Positions 16,861 to 25,344 of a stretch of 38,966 nucleotides of DNA are shown piece by piece; the stretch's first letter is position 1, and the number at the start of each line of letters is the position of its first letter. Below the pieces are notes generated by a model. The model was given only the letters and a program-made list of their open reading frames with translations, was not told where the DNA came from and ran no database searches. The translations under genes and the position numbers were made by a program. The DNA comes from Caldilineales bacterium. Its GTDB lineage: Bacteria; Chloroflexota; Anaerolineae; J102. The stretch lies in the NCBI GenBank assembly GCA_013360575.1, contig JABWBG010000004.1, positions 1-38,966 of the forward strand, written 5' to 3'.

Positions 16861-18543
16861 GTGTCTGAATGCTCCCCCCTTCGTTTTCTGACACGTTTGC
16901 TGCTGGCGCTGCTGTTGCTGGCTGCCAGCTTGCGGGTCATGCCGCCCGCAGCAGCGGTGGCGGCGCCCGCAGCAGCGGTGGCGGCGCCCGCGGCCACCTG
17001 CCCGCTGAAGGTCATGCCCATTGGCGACTCGCTCACCTACGGCGTGGGCAGCCTGGCCGGGCCGGGCTACCGGCACACTTTGAACTTCCGCGCCAACGCC
17101 GTCAATTTGCAGATCGCCTGGGTAGGACGGCAGACATCCCCGGCGCCCAATCACGAAGGGAATCGCGGCTACTCCATCCTGGAACTCACGGCAGAATTGG
17201 ACGCCATGTTCAATGCCAACATGCCCGATGTTGTGATCCTCATGGCCGGCAGCGCCAGCATCAACGAGGGATACGCCTCGCTCAGCGCAGACCAATTGCT
17301 GGCGCAGTTAAACACGCTGCTGGACGCCATCTACACCCGCAATCCTGGTGTGTATGTCATTCTTGCCTCGATCCCACCGATCACCAGGGATCCACCCAAA
17401 AAAGGAGAACTCGCCAGGGATTACAGCGCATTGATCAGAACTGTGACGCGCAGTCGACTTTATTATGCGGAAGTATACAATATCATCAATACCACAACAG
17501 ATATGGCAGATGGCTTGCATTTGAATGATAGCGGCTACACCAAAGTAGGCGGCGCCATGTGGCCGTTTTTGCAGAACATTGCCCAGGGACTGTGTCCGGC
17601 CCCGGTGGCCACCTCTACGCCCACCCCCACGCCGACCGTTACGCCCACGCCGACACGCACGCCTACGCCCACCCATACCCCCACCCCGACACGCACGCCC
17701 ACGCCCACACACACACCCACACGCACGCCCACGCCCACACCCACCCATACTCCCACGCCAACCCATACCCCCACCCCGACACGCACGCCCACTGCCACAC
17801 TCACGCCGACTCTTACCCCCACCCCGGCGCTGGCCTGGCGTTTCTGGGGCTATGCCTACGAGGGCCTGCCCCGGGCCACGGCGCAGCCCCTGGCCGGCGT
17901 GCAGGTGCATCTGTATGGCCGCGCCGAGGGGGAAGCGCCGCCAGGCCTGTTGCTGCGCAGCGCCAGCAGCCAGCCTTCTGGCTATTGGAGCCTGCTGGCA
18001 GTGCAACCGTGGGTCTACCCGATCATGCGGGTGGAGGTGGAGAACGCGCCCGGCCTGGTTGTGACCGGCATTTGGTCGGAGAATGGTGAGATTGTGGCGT
18101 CCAACGCCGTGGAATGGCTGGCGCCCAGCCCGGTGGTGCATTGGAGCGAACTCTATCTCGATGATCCCACGCCCACGCCGACCCTGACGCCCAGCCCCAG
18201 CCCCACCCCCACGCCGACCCTGACGTCCACGCCCACATCCACGTCCACGCCCACATCCACGTCCACACCGACGGCAACGGCAACGGCCACGCCGACGCCG
18301 ACGCCCACGCCCACGGCGACCGTCACCTTCACGGCGACCGCCACGGACACGCCGACGCCCACGGCGACGGCTACTCCCACGGGCACGCCGACGCCTACGC
18401 CCGCGGCAACGGCCACGCCCACGGCCACCGCTGCTGCCACAGACACGCCGACGCCCACGCCGACGCCCACCGCCAAACCCACCCTCACCCCCACGCCGAC
18501 GCCGATTCCCCATCACTTGTGGCTGCCCCTGTTGCTGCTCTGA
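16861..18543 (+). CDS. Secreted SGNH-type esterase with two Thr-Pro linkers and an inserted beta-domain
   Basis: GTG 16861 begins a protein with a clear signal peptide ([17 protein letters not shown]). The SGNH hydrolase domain has block [10 protein letters not shown] (Ser57), a glycine-rich block II region, and block V DGLH (Asp217, His220). The block III word reads AGSASIN, where the usual form is G-ND, so the oxyanion-hole Asn is shifted or replaced. A first Thr-Pro linker (17611-17826), a domain of about 110 residues resembling surface-protein beta-sandwich modules, a second Thr-Pro linker (18169-18507) and the tail [10 protein letters not shown] follow. SGNH enzymes often remove acetyl groups from glycans, so it may act on the polysaccharide that the upstream acetyltransferase modifies. 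Placed between neuA and transketolase, it is probably co-expressed. Confidence 0.82.
   Translation: MSECSPLRFLTRLLLALLLLAASLRVMPPAAAVAAPAAAVAAPAATCPLKVMPIGDSLTYGVGSLAGPGYRHTLNFRANAVNLQIAWVGRQTSPAPNHEGNRGYSILELTAELDAMFNANMPDVVILMAGSASINEGYASLSADQLLAQLNTLLDAIYTRNPGVYVILASIPPITRDPPKKGELARDYSALIRTVTRSRLYYAEVYNIINTTTDMADGLHLNDSGYTKVGGAMWPFLQNIAQGLCPAPVATSTPTPTPTVTPTPTRTPTPTHTPTPTRTPTPTHTPTRTPTPTPTHTPTPTHTPTPTRTPTATLTPTLTPTPALAWRFWGYAYEGLPRATAQPLAGVQVHLYGRAEGEAPPGLLLRSASSQPSGYWSLLAVQPWVYPIMRVEVENAPGLVVTGIWSENGEIVASNAVEWLAPSPVVHWSELYLDDPTPTPTLTPSPSPTPTPTLTSTPTSTSTPTSTSTPTATATATPTPTPTPTATVTFTATATDTPTPTATATPTGTPTPTPAATATPTATAAATDTPTPTPTPTAKPTLTPTPTPIPHHLWLPLLLL
16945..16986 (+). repeat. 21-base tandem duplication in the SGNH signal-peptide region
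   Basis: Two exact copies of a 21-base unit beginning CCCGCAGCAGCGG encode PAAAVAA twice, just after the hydrophobic core of the signal peptide. The number of copies could vary between strains. A further partial unit follows. Confidence 0.85.
17611..17826 (+). repeat. Thr-Pro-rich linker tract 1 of the SGNH protein
   Basis: Repetitive ACGCCC/ACCCCC coding sequence with regularly placed Arg and His codons ([17 protein letters not shown] pattern), more regular than the hydrolase tails. It links the SGNH domain to the inserted beta-domain. Confidence 0.88.
18169..18507 (+). repeat. Thr-Pro-rich linker tract 2 of the SGNH protein
   Basis: Second tract in the same protein, with Ser and Ala substitutions ([15 protein letters not shown] pattern), leading to the last ten residues. 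Confidence 0.88.
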
Positions 18544-18588
18544 CGCCGGCTCTCTGACCGCGGTCATTCTCTCCCTTTCCCTTCTTTC

Positions 18589-20586
18589 ATGCACCTCCAC
18601 CTCATCCCCCGCCCGGAATTCATCCGCATTCGGCGCCAGTTGTCCGATCCATATCAGCGCGCCCAAATCATCGCGGATATGTGCCGCGCCAATGCCCTGA
18701 CCGCGGTCAAACGCGCCGGCTCCGGCCACCTCGGCTCCAGTTTCAGCGCCCTAGACCTGGTCACCTGGCTGTATTACGAAGAGATGAACACGCTGCAAGT
18801 GGGCCACGCCGACCCCAACCGCGACATCTACTTCTCGTCCAAAGGCCACGATGTGCCCGGCCTCTACGCCCTGCTCTACTCGCTGGGTGTGCTGCCAGAG
18901 GAGAAACTGCTGAAACTGCGGCGCTTTGGCGGCCTGGATGGCCACCCCGACATCGCCGCCCCCGGCATCGAGGCCAACTCTGGCTCGCTGGGCATGGGCA
19001 TCTCCAAAGGGCGGGGCATGGCCTGGGCCAAACGACTGCGCGGGCACGGCGGCCGGGTTTTCGTCATGCTGGGGGATGGCGAGCTGCAAGAGGGCCAGAA
19101 CTACGAGGCGTTGCAATCCACCGTGCAGCAGGGCGTCAGCAACCTCACGCTCATTGTTGATCATAATAAAGTACAATCAGACAAACCTGTTCATGAGATC
19201 GTCGATCTGGGCGATTTGGCGCGAAAATTCTCCGTTTTCGGTTGGCATGTACAGCGTTGCGATGGGCACGATTTCCGCCAGATCGAAGCTGCTTTGGCCG
19301 AACTGGCCGCTGATGCAAAACGTCCCGGCATCCTGATTGCCGACACGATCAAAGGGCGAGGCGTTTCCTTCATGGAACATCCGCGGGCCTTGCAAGATGC
19401 CGGCGGCTACTATCGCTGGCACGCCGGCGCGCCTGCTGACGCTGACTTCCACACTGCCCACGCCGAGATCAGCGACCGTGTGAACGCGCGGTTGGCCGCC
19501 TGGGGACTGGACGCATTGGACTTGCAGCCCGTGGCGACGGAAGACGCGCCCGTGCCCTCCTCCCCGCGCAACGCCCTGGGCGAACCGGTCAGCAAGGGCG
19601 CGGACGCGGGCAAATCGCTGAAAGCCTCGGCGGAGTATGTGGTCGAGGCCTATGGCAAGGCTTTGATGGCGCTGGCGCCGCAGCGGCCCGATCTGGTCGT
19701 GCTCGACGCGGATTTGGCCGCGGATTGCCGCATTCGCGAGTTCGAATTGGCCTATCCTGACCGCTTCATCCAGAATGGCATCGCCGAACAGGACATGGTG
19801 AGCATGGCCGGCGGGCTGGCGCGCATGGGGCTGCTGCCCGTGGTCAACTCCTTTGCCAGTTTTCTGGCCGCGCGAGCGAACGAGCAGATCTACAACAACG
19901 CCAGCGAGCAGACCAAGATCATCTACGCCCTGCACTACGCCGGGCTGATCCCGGCCGGGCCGGGCAAATCGCATCAGAGCCTGCGCGATATCTCGCTGCT
20001 GGCGGCGCTGCCCAATATGATCTTGTTGCAGCCCTGCAATCCCGCCGAAACCAGGATGCTGGTGGACTATTGCGTGCAGGAAGCGACCGAGAATTGCGCC
20101 ATCCGCCTGGCGATTGGCCCCTCGCCGCGGGCGATTACTTTGCCGCCGGCCTACCGGCCCGCGCCTGGCCGGGGCTGCCCGCTCACCACGGGGGGCGATG
20201 CCCTCCTCTTTGCCTACGGCCCGATCATGGTGCACGAGGCGCTGCTGGCGGCGGAATTGTTGCAGGCGCGGGGCTTTGCCCTGCAAGTCGTCAACATGCC
20301 CTGGCTGAATCGGGTAGATCGGGCCTGGCTGGGGGAACTCGTCGCCGCTCACGACGCCCTATTCGTGCTCGAAGACCACGCCGACCGCGGCGGGCTGGCC
20401 GATACCCTGCTGACTGCCCTCATCGACGTGAAAGGGGGCGCGGCCTTCACCTTCAAACGCTTTGCCGTGACCGGCTATCCTGCCTGCGGCGCGCCCTGGG
20501 AGGCGCTGGGTTTCCATGCCCTGGACGGCGCTTCCCTGGCCGGACAGATCTTGCAGGCTGTGGATCAACCCGCGCCCGCGGCCTGA
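18589..20586 (+). CDS. Transketolase (single-chain, thiamine diphosphate-dependent)
   Basis: Transketolase moves a two-carbon ketol unit between sugar phosphates. At 665 residues the chain contains all three usual domains. The N-terminal domain has AGSGHLGSS, SKGHDVPGLYALL and the diphosphate motif GDGELQEGQNYEAL (GDG at 162-164), with NKVQSD. The middle domain has the catalytic glutamate in GIAEQDMVS (Glu400), and a C-terminal domain follows. Many bacterial sugar-cluster homologues are split into two genes; this one is fused. Its place in the cluster, rather than with pentose phosphate genes, suggests it supplies or shortens the aldose used by the NeuB-like enzyme. ATG 18589 is 45 bases after the SGNH stop without a strong ribosome site. 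Confidence 0.9.
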   Translation: MHLHLIPRPEFIRIRRQLSDPYQRAQIIADMCRANALTAVKRAGSGHLGSSFSALDLVTWLYYEEMNTLQVGHADPNRDIYFSSKGHDVPGLYALLYSLGVLPEEKLLKLRRFGGLDGHPDIAAPGIEANSGSLGMGISKGRGMAWAKRLRGHGGRVFVMLGDGELQEGQNYEALQSTVQQGVSNLTLIVDHNKVQSDKPVHEIVDLGDLARKFSVFGWHVQRCDGHDFRQIEAALAELAADAKRPGILIADTIKGRGVSFMEHPRALQDAGGYYRWHAGAPADADFHTAHAEISDRVNARLAAWGLDALDLQPVATEDAPVPSSPRNALGEPVSKGADAGKSLKASAEYVVEAYGKALMALAPQRPDLVVLDADLAADCRIREFELAYPDRFIQNGIAEQDMVSMAGGLARMGLLPVVNSFASFLAARANEQIYNNASEQTKIIYALHYAGLIPAGPGKSHQSLRDISLLAALPNMILLQPCNPAETRMLVDYCVQEATENCAIRLAIGPSPRAITLPPAYRPAPGRGCPLTTGGDALLFAYGPIMVHEALLAAELLQARGFALQVVNMPWLNRVDRAWLGELVAAHDALFVLEDHADRGGLADTLLTALIDVKGGAAFTFKRFAVTGYPACGAPWEALGFHALDGASLAGQILQAVDQPAPAA

Positions 20587-20610
20587 TCCTGGCGCCAACC
20601 CGGCGGCAAC

Positions 20611-21654
20611 ATGAGCGAGAACCACCGATTCGTCGTTGCCACGCATTCTTTTCTGCTAGCGATCGAAACAGACGCGCAGTGGCGTTTGCAGAATCTGCAC
20701 GTGCTGGCGCGTGGGCATCACTATGGCATTGCCTTGCCCGCGGCCAACGGGGATCGTTTCATCGCCAAAGGCCGCGGGGAATTGCTGACCCTCTATCAAC
20801 CAGATGGGGCGCGTGGCGGGGGCTATCTGGCTGCCGGCGAGCGCCTGTTGGGCGAGGAATTTGGCGAGATCCACCAGATCGCGCAGCATGAGGGCCTGCT
20901 TTTCTTCGCCAACACCGGCCGCAACAGCCTGGTGTGGGCCGATGCAGATGGCGCCGTGCTGGGCCGCTACCATTTCGGCGGCAAAGAGGAAGACATCGAT
21001 CACATCAACTCCGTCTTCCCCCTCGGATCGGGGCGGGTGGCGTGTCTGTTGCATGGCCGCGGCCGCCGGCCTTCGCAGATTGCCATCCTGCAACTGCACG
21101 GGCGCACGCAGATCGAACTGCTGCATCGCGGCTTCCTGCGGCATATGGGCTGTCACAATCTCTTCGTCGACCGCCAACGCCTGGTCTACAACGCCTCGGA
21201 AGTGGGTAAGGTCGTGACGGTGGATGTCCGCAGCGGGCGGATCGAGCGAGAATTACGCTTCCCCGGCCACACCAAAGGCCTGTCCATGCTCGATCGGGCC
21301 TTCATCGTCGGCTATTCGGATCGGGTGGAGCGGGCGCTGCGCACGCACAGCCGGGGGCATCTGGCCGTCATCGACCGCCGCACCCTGGAGACGAAAGCGC
21401 GGATCGTTCTCAACCACCCGGCGCTGCCTCAGCCTGCCGGCAATGTCAACGAGATCCGCTGTCTCAGCCACGCCGAGTATGGCCAGCACACGACCGACGC
21501 CGAGGCGCTGACCGCAGCCTTGCGCCGGCTCACCAGTTACTCGGCGGCGGGCCGGCTGCAGCTGCTGACCAGGGCGCAGGCAACGCGATCGGTCGCCATC
21601 GCCAAGTCTTTCTGGCGAAAGCGGGTGTGGGGCAAGGATGGGAGAGAGTCATGA
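20611..21654 (+). CDS. Propeller-like protein of unknown function, paralogue B
   Basis: A 347-residue paralogue of the 12334-13299 product. Aligned landmarks are FVVATHS, HHYGIAL, RFIAKG, IHQIAQHEG, ANTGRNSL, DIDHINSVFPLG, PSQIAIL, GCHNLFVD, GHTKGLS, HSRGHLAVIDR and GNVNEIRCLS. There is no signal peptide. Paralogue B has a longer C-terminus that is strongly basic (RATRSVAIAKSFWRKR). The stop overlaps the ATG of the next sulfotransferase by four bases (ATGA), matching the gene order of paralogue A and its sulfotransferase. I cannot name a function. It could be a lyase, an epimerase or a binding protein working on the same glycan. Confidence 0.78.
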   Translation: MSENHRFVVATHSFLLAIETDAQWRLQNLHVLARGHHYGIALPAANGDRFIAKGRGELLTLYQPDGARGGGYLAAGERLLGEEFGEIHQIAQHEGLLFFANTGRNSLVWADADGAVLGRYHFGGKEEDIDHINSVFPLGSGRVACLLHGRGRRPSQIAILQLHGRTQIELLHRGFLRHMGCHNLFVDRQRLVYNASEVGKVVTVDVRSGRIERELRFPGHTKGLSMLDRAFIVGYSDRVERALRTHSRGHLAVIDRRTLETKARIVLNHPALPQPAGNVNEIRCLSHAEYGQHTTDAEALTAALRRLTSYSAAGRLQLLTRAQATRSVAIAKSFWRKRVWGKDGRES

Positions 21655-22523
21655 CTGGAAGAACGCCGCAGCAGGACGCGCGGCCCGCGCTGATTTTCCT
21701 ACACATCCCCAAGGCCGCCGGCACCACCCTTTATACGATTTTGCGACGGGAGTATAGCCGGCAGCACACCCGCATGATCGACGGCGGCCGCGTGGCCGCG
21801 GCGGTGGCGGAATTCAAGGCCCTGCCCCTGGCAGAACGGGCGCAGGTGCGGTTGCTGATGGGACACATGCCCTTTGGCCTGCACGCTTTTTTGCCCCATC
21901 CTGCCCGCTACATCACACTGCTGCGCGACCCGGTGGAGCGGATCCTCTCGCATTATCACTTCATTCTGCGCACGCCGCATCACTATCTGCACCAGGCTGT
22001 GGCAGGCGCTGGCATGTCTTTGCACGATTATGTCACCTCTGGCCTGACCACCGAGGTGGACAATGGCCAGACAAGACTCCTGGCCGGGGTGGACGCGGCA
22101 TCCGATGCGCCCCTGCCCGACATGTTGCAGCAGGCGGAAATGAATCTGAACGCCCATTTCGCCCTGGCCGGCCTCTCCGAGCAGTTCGATGAATCGTTGT
22201 GTTTGATGCGCCGCCGTTTGGGCTGGAAGCATTGGCCCCTTTATTTCAAGCGCAACGTCACCAAGGATCGACCGGCCGGCGAGCAGGTGACAGAGGCGAC
22301 GCTCAGCGTCATTCGCCAGCGCAATGTCTATGATAGTGCGCTTTATGCCCGCGTTCAGCGAAATTTTCAGCAGATACTCGCTGAAAATGCGGAAATTATG
22401 GAAAATGACATGAGGCGATTTTCGCTTATGAACCGGCTTTATTATTATCAGACGTTGCCTTTGCAGGCGGCGATCCGGGCAAAGAAGCAGTTGGGATGGC
22501 GCTCCTCCCGCGCCGCGCGCTAA
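21651..22523 (+). CDS. Sulfotransferase family protein
   Basis: The start is ATG 21651, after GGAGAG at 21641-21646, overlapping the previous stop; an in-frame ATG at 21627 would lie inside the preceding gene and lacks a site. The PAPS-binding loop is HIPKAAGTT at residues 18-26, and the second motif is LLRDPVERILSHYHF. A His-rich word (TPHHYLHQ) and VDNGQTRLLAG follow, shared with 22531-23307 and 32188-33009. The protein is 290 residues and cytoplasmic or peripheral, without a membrane anchor. Probably it sulfates a sugar in the exported glycan. The last third becomes more AT-rich (about 22310-22450). Confidence 0.86.
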   Translation: MTGRTPQQDARPALIFLHIPKAAGTTLYTILRREYSRQHTRMIDGGRVAAAVAEFKALPLAERAQVRLLMGHMPFGLHAFLPHPARYITLLRDPVERILSHYHFILRTPHHYLHQAVAGAGMSLHDYVTSGLTTEVDNGQTRLLAGVDAASDAPLPDMLQQAEMNLNAHFALAGLSEQFDESLCLMRRRLGWKHWPLYFKRNVTKDRPAGEQVTEATLSVIRQRNVYDSALYARVQRNFQQILAENAEIMENDMRRFSLMNRLYYYQTLPLQAAIRAKKQLGWRSSRAAR

Positions 22524-22530
22524 GGTTTCG

Positions 22531-23307
22531 ATGTCGCATCCTCTGATCATCTTCATGCACATCCCCAAGACGGCGGGGAGAACTTTGCGGGCGATCATTC
22601 GCCGCCAATACCGTCCGGAAGAGGTCTGCACCACCAACCGGCAGGATCCGGATCCCTATCAGGCTTTCACTCGCCTGACCGCGGCGGAACAAGCCCGATT
22701 GCGGGTGGTACAGGGGCATTTCGCCTACGGCCTGCACGAGCATACGGATCGGCCTGTGCTGTATGTGACCATGCTGCGCCAGCCGGCAGCGCGGGCCATT
22801 TCCTACTATCGTTTCATTCGCGACAATCCCCATCACACCCATCATGCCGCGGCCAATGCTTTGGGATTGGCCGGCTTTGTGCGCGAACGCGTGTCGAAGG
22901 GGATCGATAATGGCCAACTGCGCTATCTGGCCGCGGCGGAGGACGCGCCTTTTGGCGAATGCACGGAGGAGATGCTGGCGTTGGCCTTGCAGCGGCTGGA
23001 GGAGCGGTTCATCGCCGTGGGCCTGGTGGAAGCGTTCGATGACTCGATTTTGCTGATGCGGCAGGCGCTGGGTTGGCGGTTGCCGGTCTACAAGCCTGTG
23101 AACGTGAGCAAACATCAGGTGCGCCGCGAAGAACTTTCTGAGGAGGTGCTGGAGGCCTTGGCCGCCTACAACCAGTTGGATCAGCGATTGTACGATTACG
23201 CGTGCCGGCGTCTGGCCGCGGCCAAACAAGCCGCAGGCTGGCGGTTCGCCTGGGATCGCCGGCGATTGGCATGGATGAATCAGGTGTTGGCATGGCGCAC
23301 ATCCTAA
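22531..23307 (+). CDS. Sulfotransferase family protein
   Basis: A 258-residue relative of the preceding gene, seven bases downstream. The PAPS loop is HIPKTAGRT at residues 10-18. The 3'-phosphate motif reads MLRQPAARAISYYRF, with Gln where Asp or Glu is usual. NPHHTHHAA and IDNGQLRYLAAAED are shared with the 32188 product, which has PHHTHHAA and VDNGQVRALAAAEE. The shared His-rich word may lie near the acceptor site. Two sulfotransferases in a row suggest modification at more than one position. No PAPS-producing genes (CysD, CysN, CysC) are in the window. Confidence 0.86.
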   Translation: MSHPLIIFMHIPKTAGRTLRAIIRRQYRPEEVCTTNRQDPDPYQAFTRLTAAEQARLRVVQGHFAYGLHEHTDRPVLYVTMLRQPAARAISYYRFIRDNPHHTHHAAANALGLAGFVRERVSKGIDNGQLRYLAAAEDAPFGECTEEMLALALQRLEERFIAVGLVEAFDDSILLMRQALGWRLPVYKPVNVSKHQVRREELSEEVLEALAAYNQLDQRLYDYACRRLAAAKQAAGWRFAWDRRRLAWMNQVLAWRTS

Positions 23308-23326
23308 ACCGTATGGAGGCGACGCG

Positions 23327-25342
23327 TTGTTAATCCCACCTGTTTTGGCTTTGCTGGTGGGCCTGATCGTGGTCTGGGCCATTGGCCTGGGGCCGGCCAC
23401 ACTCTTCTTCCCGCGCGGACAAGCGCGGCCTGCCCTGGCCGTAGCGGTTGCGCCGGCGTTCGGCCTGGCCCTGTTAGACATCATCGGCTTTTCACTTGTC
23501 CTGTTTTGGGGGCCGGCGCGGGTGTGGGCGTGGCCGGTCGCGGCGGTGTTGATAATCGCCAGCCTGGCTTTGGCATGGCGTCAGGGCTTTCTGCGGCAGC
23601 TTATCGGCTGGCGGTGGCCGCTGAAGTGGCTGGCATGGTATGCCCTGATCGTCGGCGTCCTCGTCAGTCCGTTGCTTGTGAAAGGTATCCAATATACGGC
23701 GTTTCGTTCTAACGCCAGCGATGCTTTCTTTTACATGTCATTGGCAGAGACCGCGCGCACGGTCGATTGGGAAGTGGTGGAACAGGGCCTGGAACTCAGC
23801 AAAGCCAATCTCGCGAATGTGGCGCGCCTGGCCGAGGCTTCACCAACCTCCCTTCTGGCCGCTCGCGTACTCGCCCGCCCCGCATCGATCAATCATCTGA
23901 CAGTGCTGGCCTGGCTGGCCGAATTGGGCGGCACACCCATCTATCAGTTCTATTACGCTTTTCATCTGCTATTGTTGGCTGCCGCCGTGCCTGTTGTGAT
24001 GGCTATTGCACGCCTGTTGCGGGTGCGGCGACCATGGCTGGCCCTGGCAGGGGCGACAGTCGCTTTGGGGTTTTGGGCTAGACAGGTGCTCGAGATGGAT
24101 GCCAGTTACGAACTAAGCACGGTTCCTGTCCTGGCCCTGGCCGTTTTCGCCTGGATGATGCTGGAGCGAGCGGAACTTGGTCGTCGTGCTGGCCCCCTCA
24201 TCCTGTTGGCGATTTCATTAGCCGCTCTGACCACGATCTATTTTCCGGTGATGGTGGTGTTTGTGGGTGGCTTGCTGGTACTCGGCGGTTTTCATCTGTT
24301 CCAGCGACGCTACAAGGCCTACTTCATCACCTATTTCGCCACGGCTGCGACTTCGATCCTGATTGTATTCATCGTCGGACAGTTGGCATATCACTACCGT
24401 AGTCTGGCGGCGGGGCCGGATGTGCTGGAAGCGCAGCGCAAAATCAATCCCGCCACAATTCAGGTGATTCTGACCGATGGCCTTGGCGCTTTGCTCTCTC
24501 TGCCTGCGCGGACGCTGTTTGCCCCTGCTGCTCCCAGGCTCTTCTTGCTGATGACCCTGCTGTTGCAGGCGGTCGGATTGGCGCTCGTGGCACTGGCGGT
24601 CTATTGGCTGTGGCAGGGTAGAGGTGGGCAGTTGAATTCAGACCGCCGGGTGTTGCTCTCGATTGCGACAGGCGGCGCCGTCGTTTTCGCTCTGTTTATG
24701 ATTGACGGAAATGCCAAAGCGGCGGGGAAGGCCTTCACCTATACATATCCGTACTTCCTGTTGGTCTTCCTTGTCGCTGCCTACGACGTCGGTTCCCGGT
24801 TGGTGCAGTCACCACGGAAGACCATGCTGATGCAGTTTGTGAGCCTATGGCTGGTCGCGGCAGTACTGATTGGCGCCCTTTTGCCATACAATTCCTTTGC
24901 TGGCGGCGTGTTCCGGCGGGGTCGGACGGCCAAAACTGCACATGACTTCGATCTATCGCCAATCCTGAGGGCGCTCGATGACCAGCCCGGCATCCTGATG
25001 ATCCATGTCCCACGGGATCAAGACTGGGTCTTCCCCTATTACGTGATGCAGGTTTTGCGCGGCCATCCCGCCCAATACCAATCGGGCCTGATCATCGACA
25101 ACAGCGTCGAGTACCAAAATCTGTGGACGCATCGCCTGGAGGTTGCCCCCGACTATCTGCTCACGGCAGCGGCGCACGATTATATGGCCGGCAGCGGGCG
25201 CGGCGAGTTGCTGCAAGAAACGCAGGACTTGCGTCTGTACCGGGTAACCCATCCAGACCCGGCCTTTTTCCTCGCCCAGACCGCTGCCCTGGAACAAGCC
25301 GATCTGCGCGAGCGCAAGCCCTTCCCCAATTGGCAACCCTAG
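23327..25342 (+). CDS. Large multi-pass membrane protein, possibly a GT-C glycosyltransferase
   Basis: The start is TTG 23327, with GGAGG at 23315-23319 at good spacing. The 671-residue chain has about twelve hydrophobic segments followed by a soluble domain of about 130 residues (from DFDLSPILRALDDQPGILM). A loop after the third or fourth segment contains SDAFFYMSLAETAR, where a GT-C enzyme would keep its acidic catalytic residues. The topology (many helices, then an extracytoplasmic C-terminal domain) fits GT-C or arabinosyl/mannosyl-type transferases, but no family motif is decisive. The gene lies between sulfotransferases and a DPM1/ArnC-like enzyme that could provide its lipid-linked donor. 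Function is inferred from layout only. Confidence 0.65.
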   Translation: MLIPPVLALLVGLIVVWAIGLGPATLFFPRGQARPALAVAVAPAFGLALLDIIGFSLVLFWGPARVWAWPVAAVLIIASLALAWRQGFLRQLIGWRWPLKWLAWYALIVGVLVSPLLVKGIQYTAFRSNASDAFFYMSLAETARTVDWEVVEQGLELSKANLANVARLAEASPTSLLAARVLARPASINHLTVLAWLAELGGTPIYQFYYAFHLLLLAAAVPVVMAIARLLRVRRPWLALAGATVALGFWARQVLEMDASYELSTVPVLALAVFAWMMLERAELGRRAGPLILLAISLAALTTIYFPVMVVFVGGLLVLGGFHLFQRRYKAYFITYFATAATSILIVFIVGQLAYHYRSLAAGPDVLEAQRKINPATIQVILTDGLGALLSLPARTLFAPAAPRLFLLMTLLLQAVGLALVALAVYWLWQGRGGQLNSDRRVLLSIATGGAVVFALFMIDGNAKAAGKAFTYTYPYFLLVFLVAAYDVGSRLVQSPRKTMLMQFVSLWLVAAVLIGALLPYNSFAGGVFRRGRTAKTAHDFDLSPILRALDDQPGILMIHVPRDQDWVFPYYVMQVLRGHPAQYQSGLIIDNSVEYQNLWTHRLEVAPDYLLTAAAHDYMAGSGRGELLQETQDLRLYRVTHPDPAFFLAQTAALEQADLRERKPFPNWQP

Positions 25343-25344
25343 CG

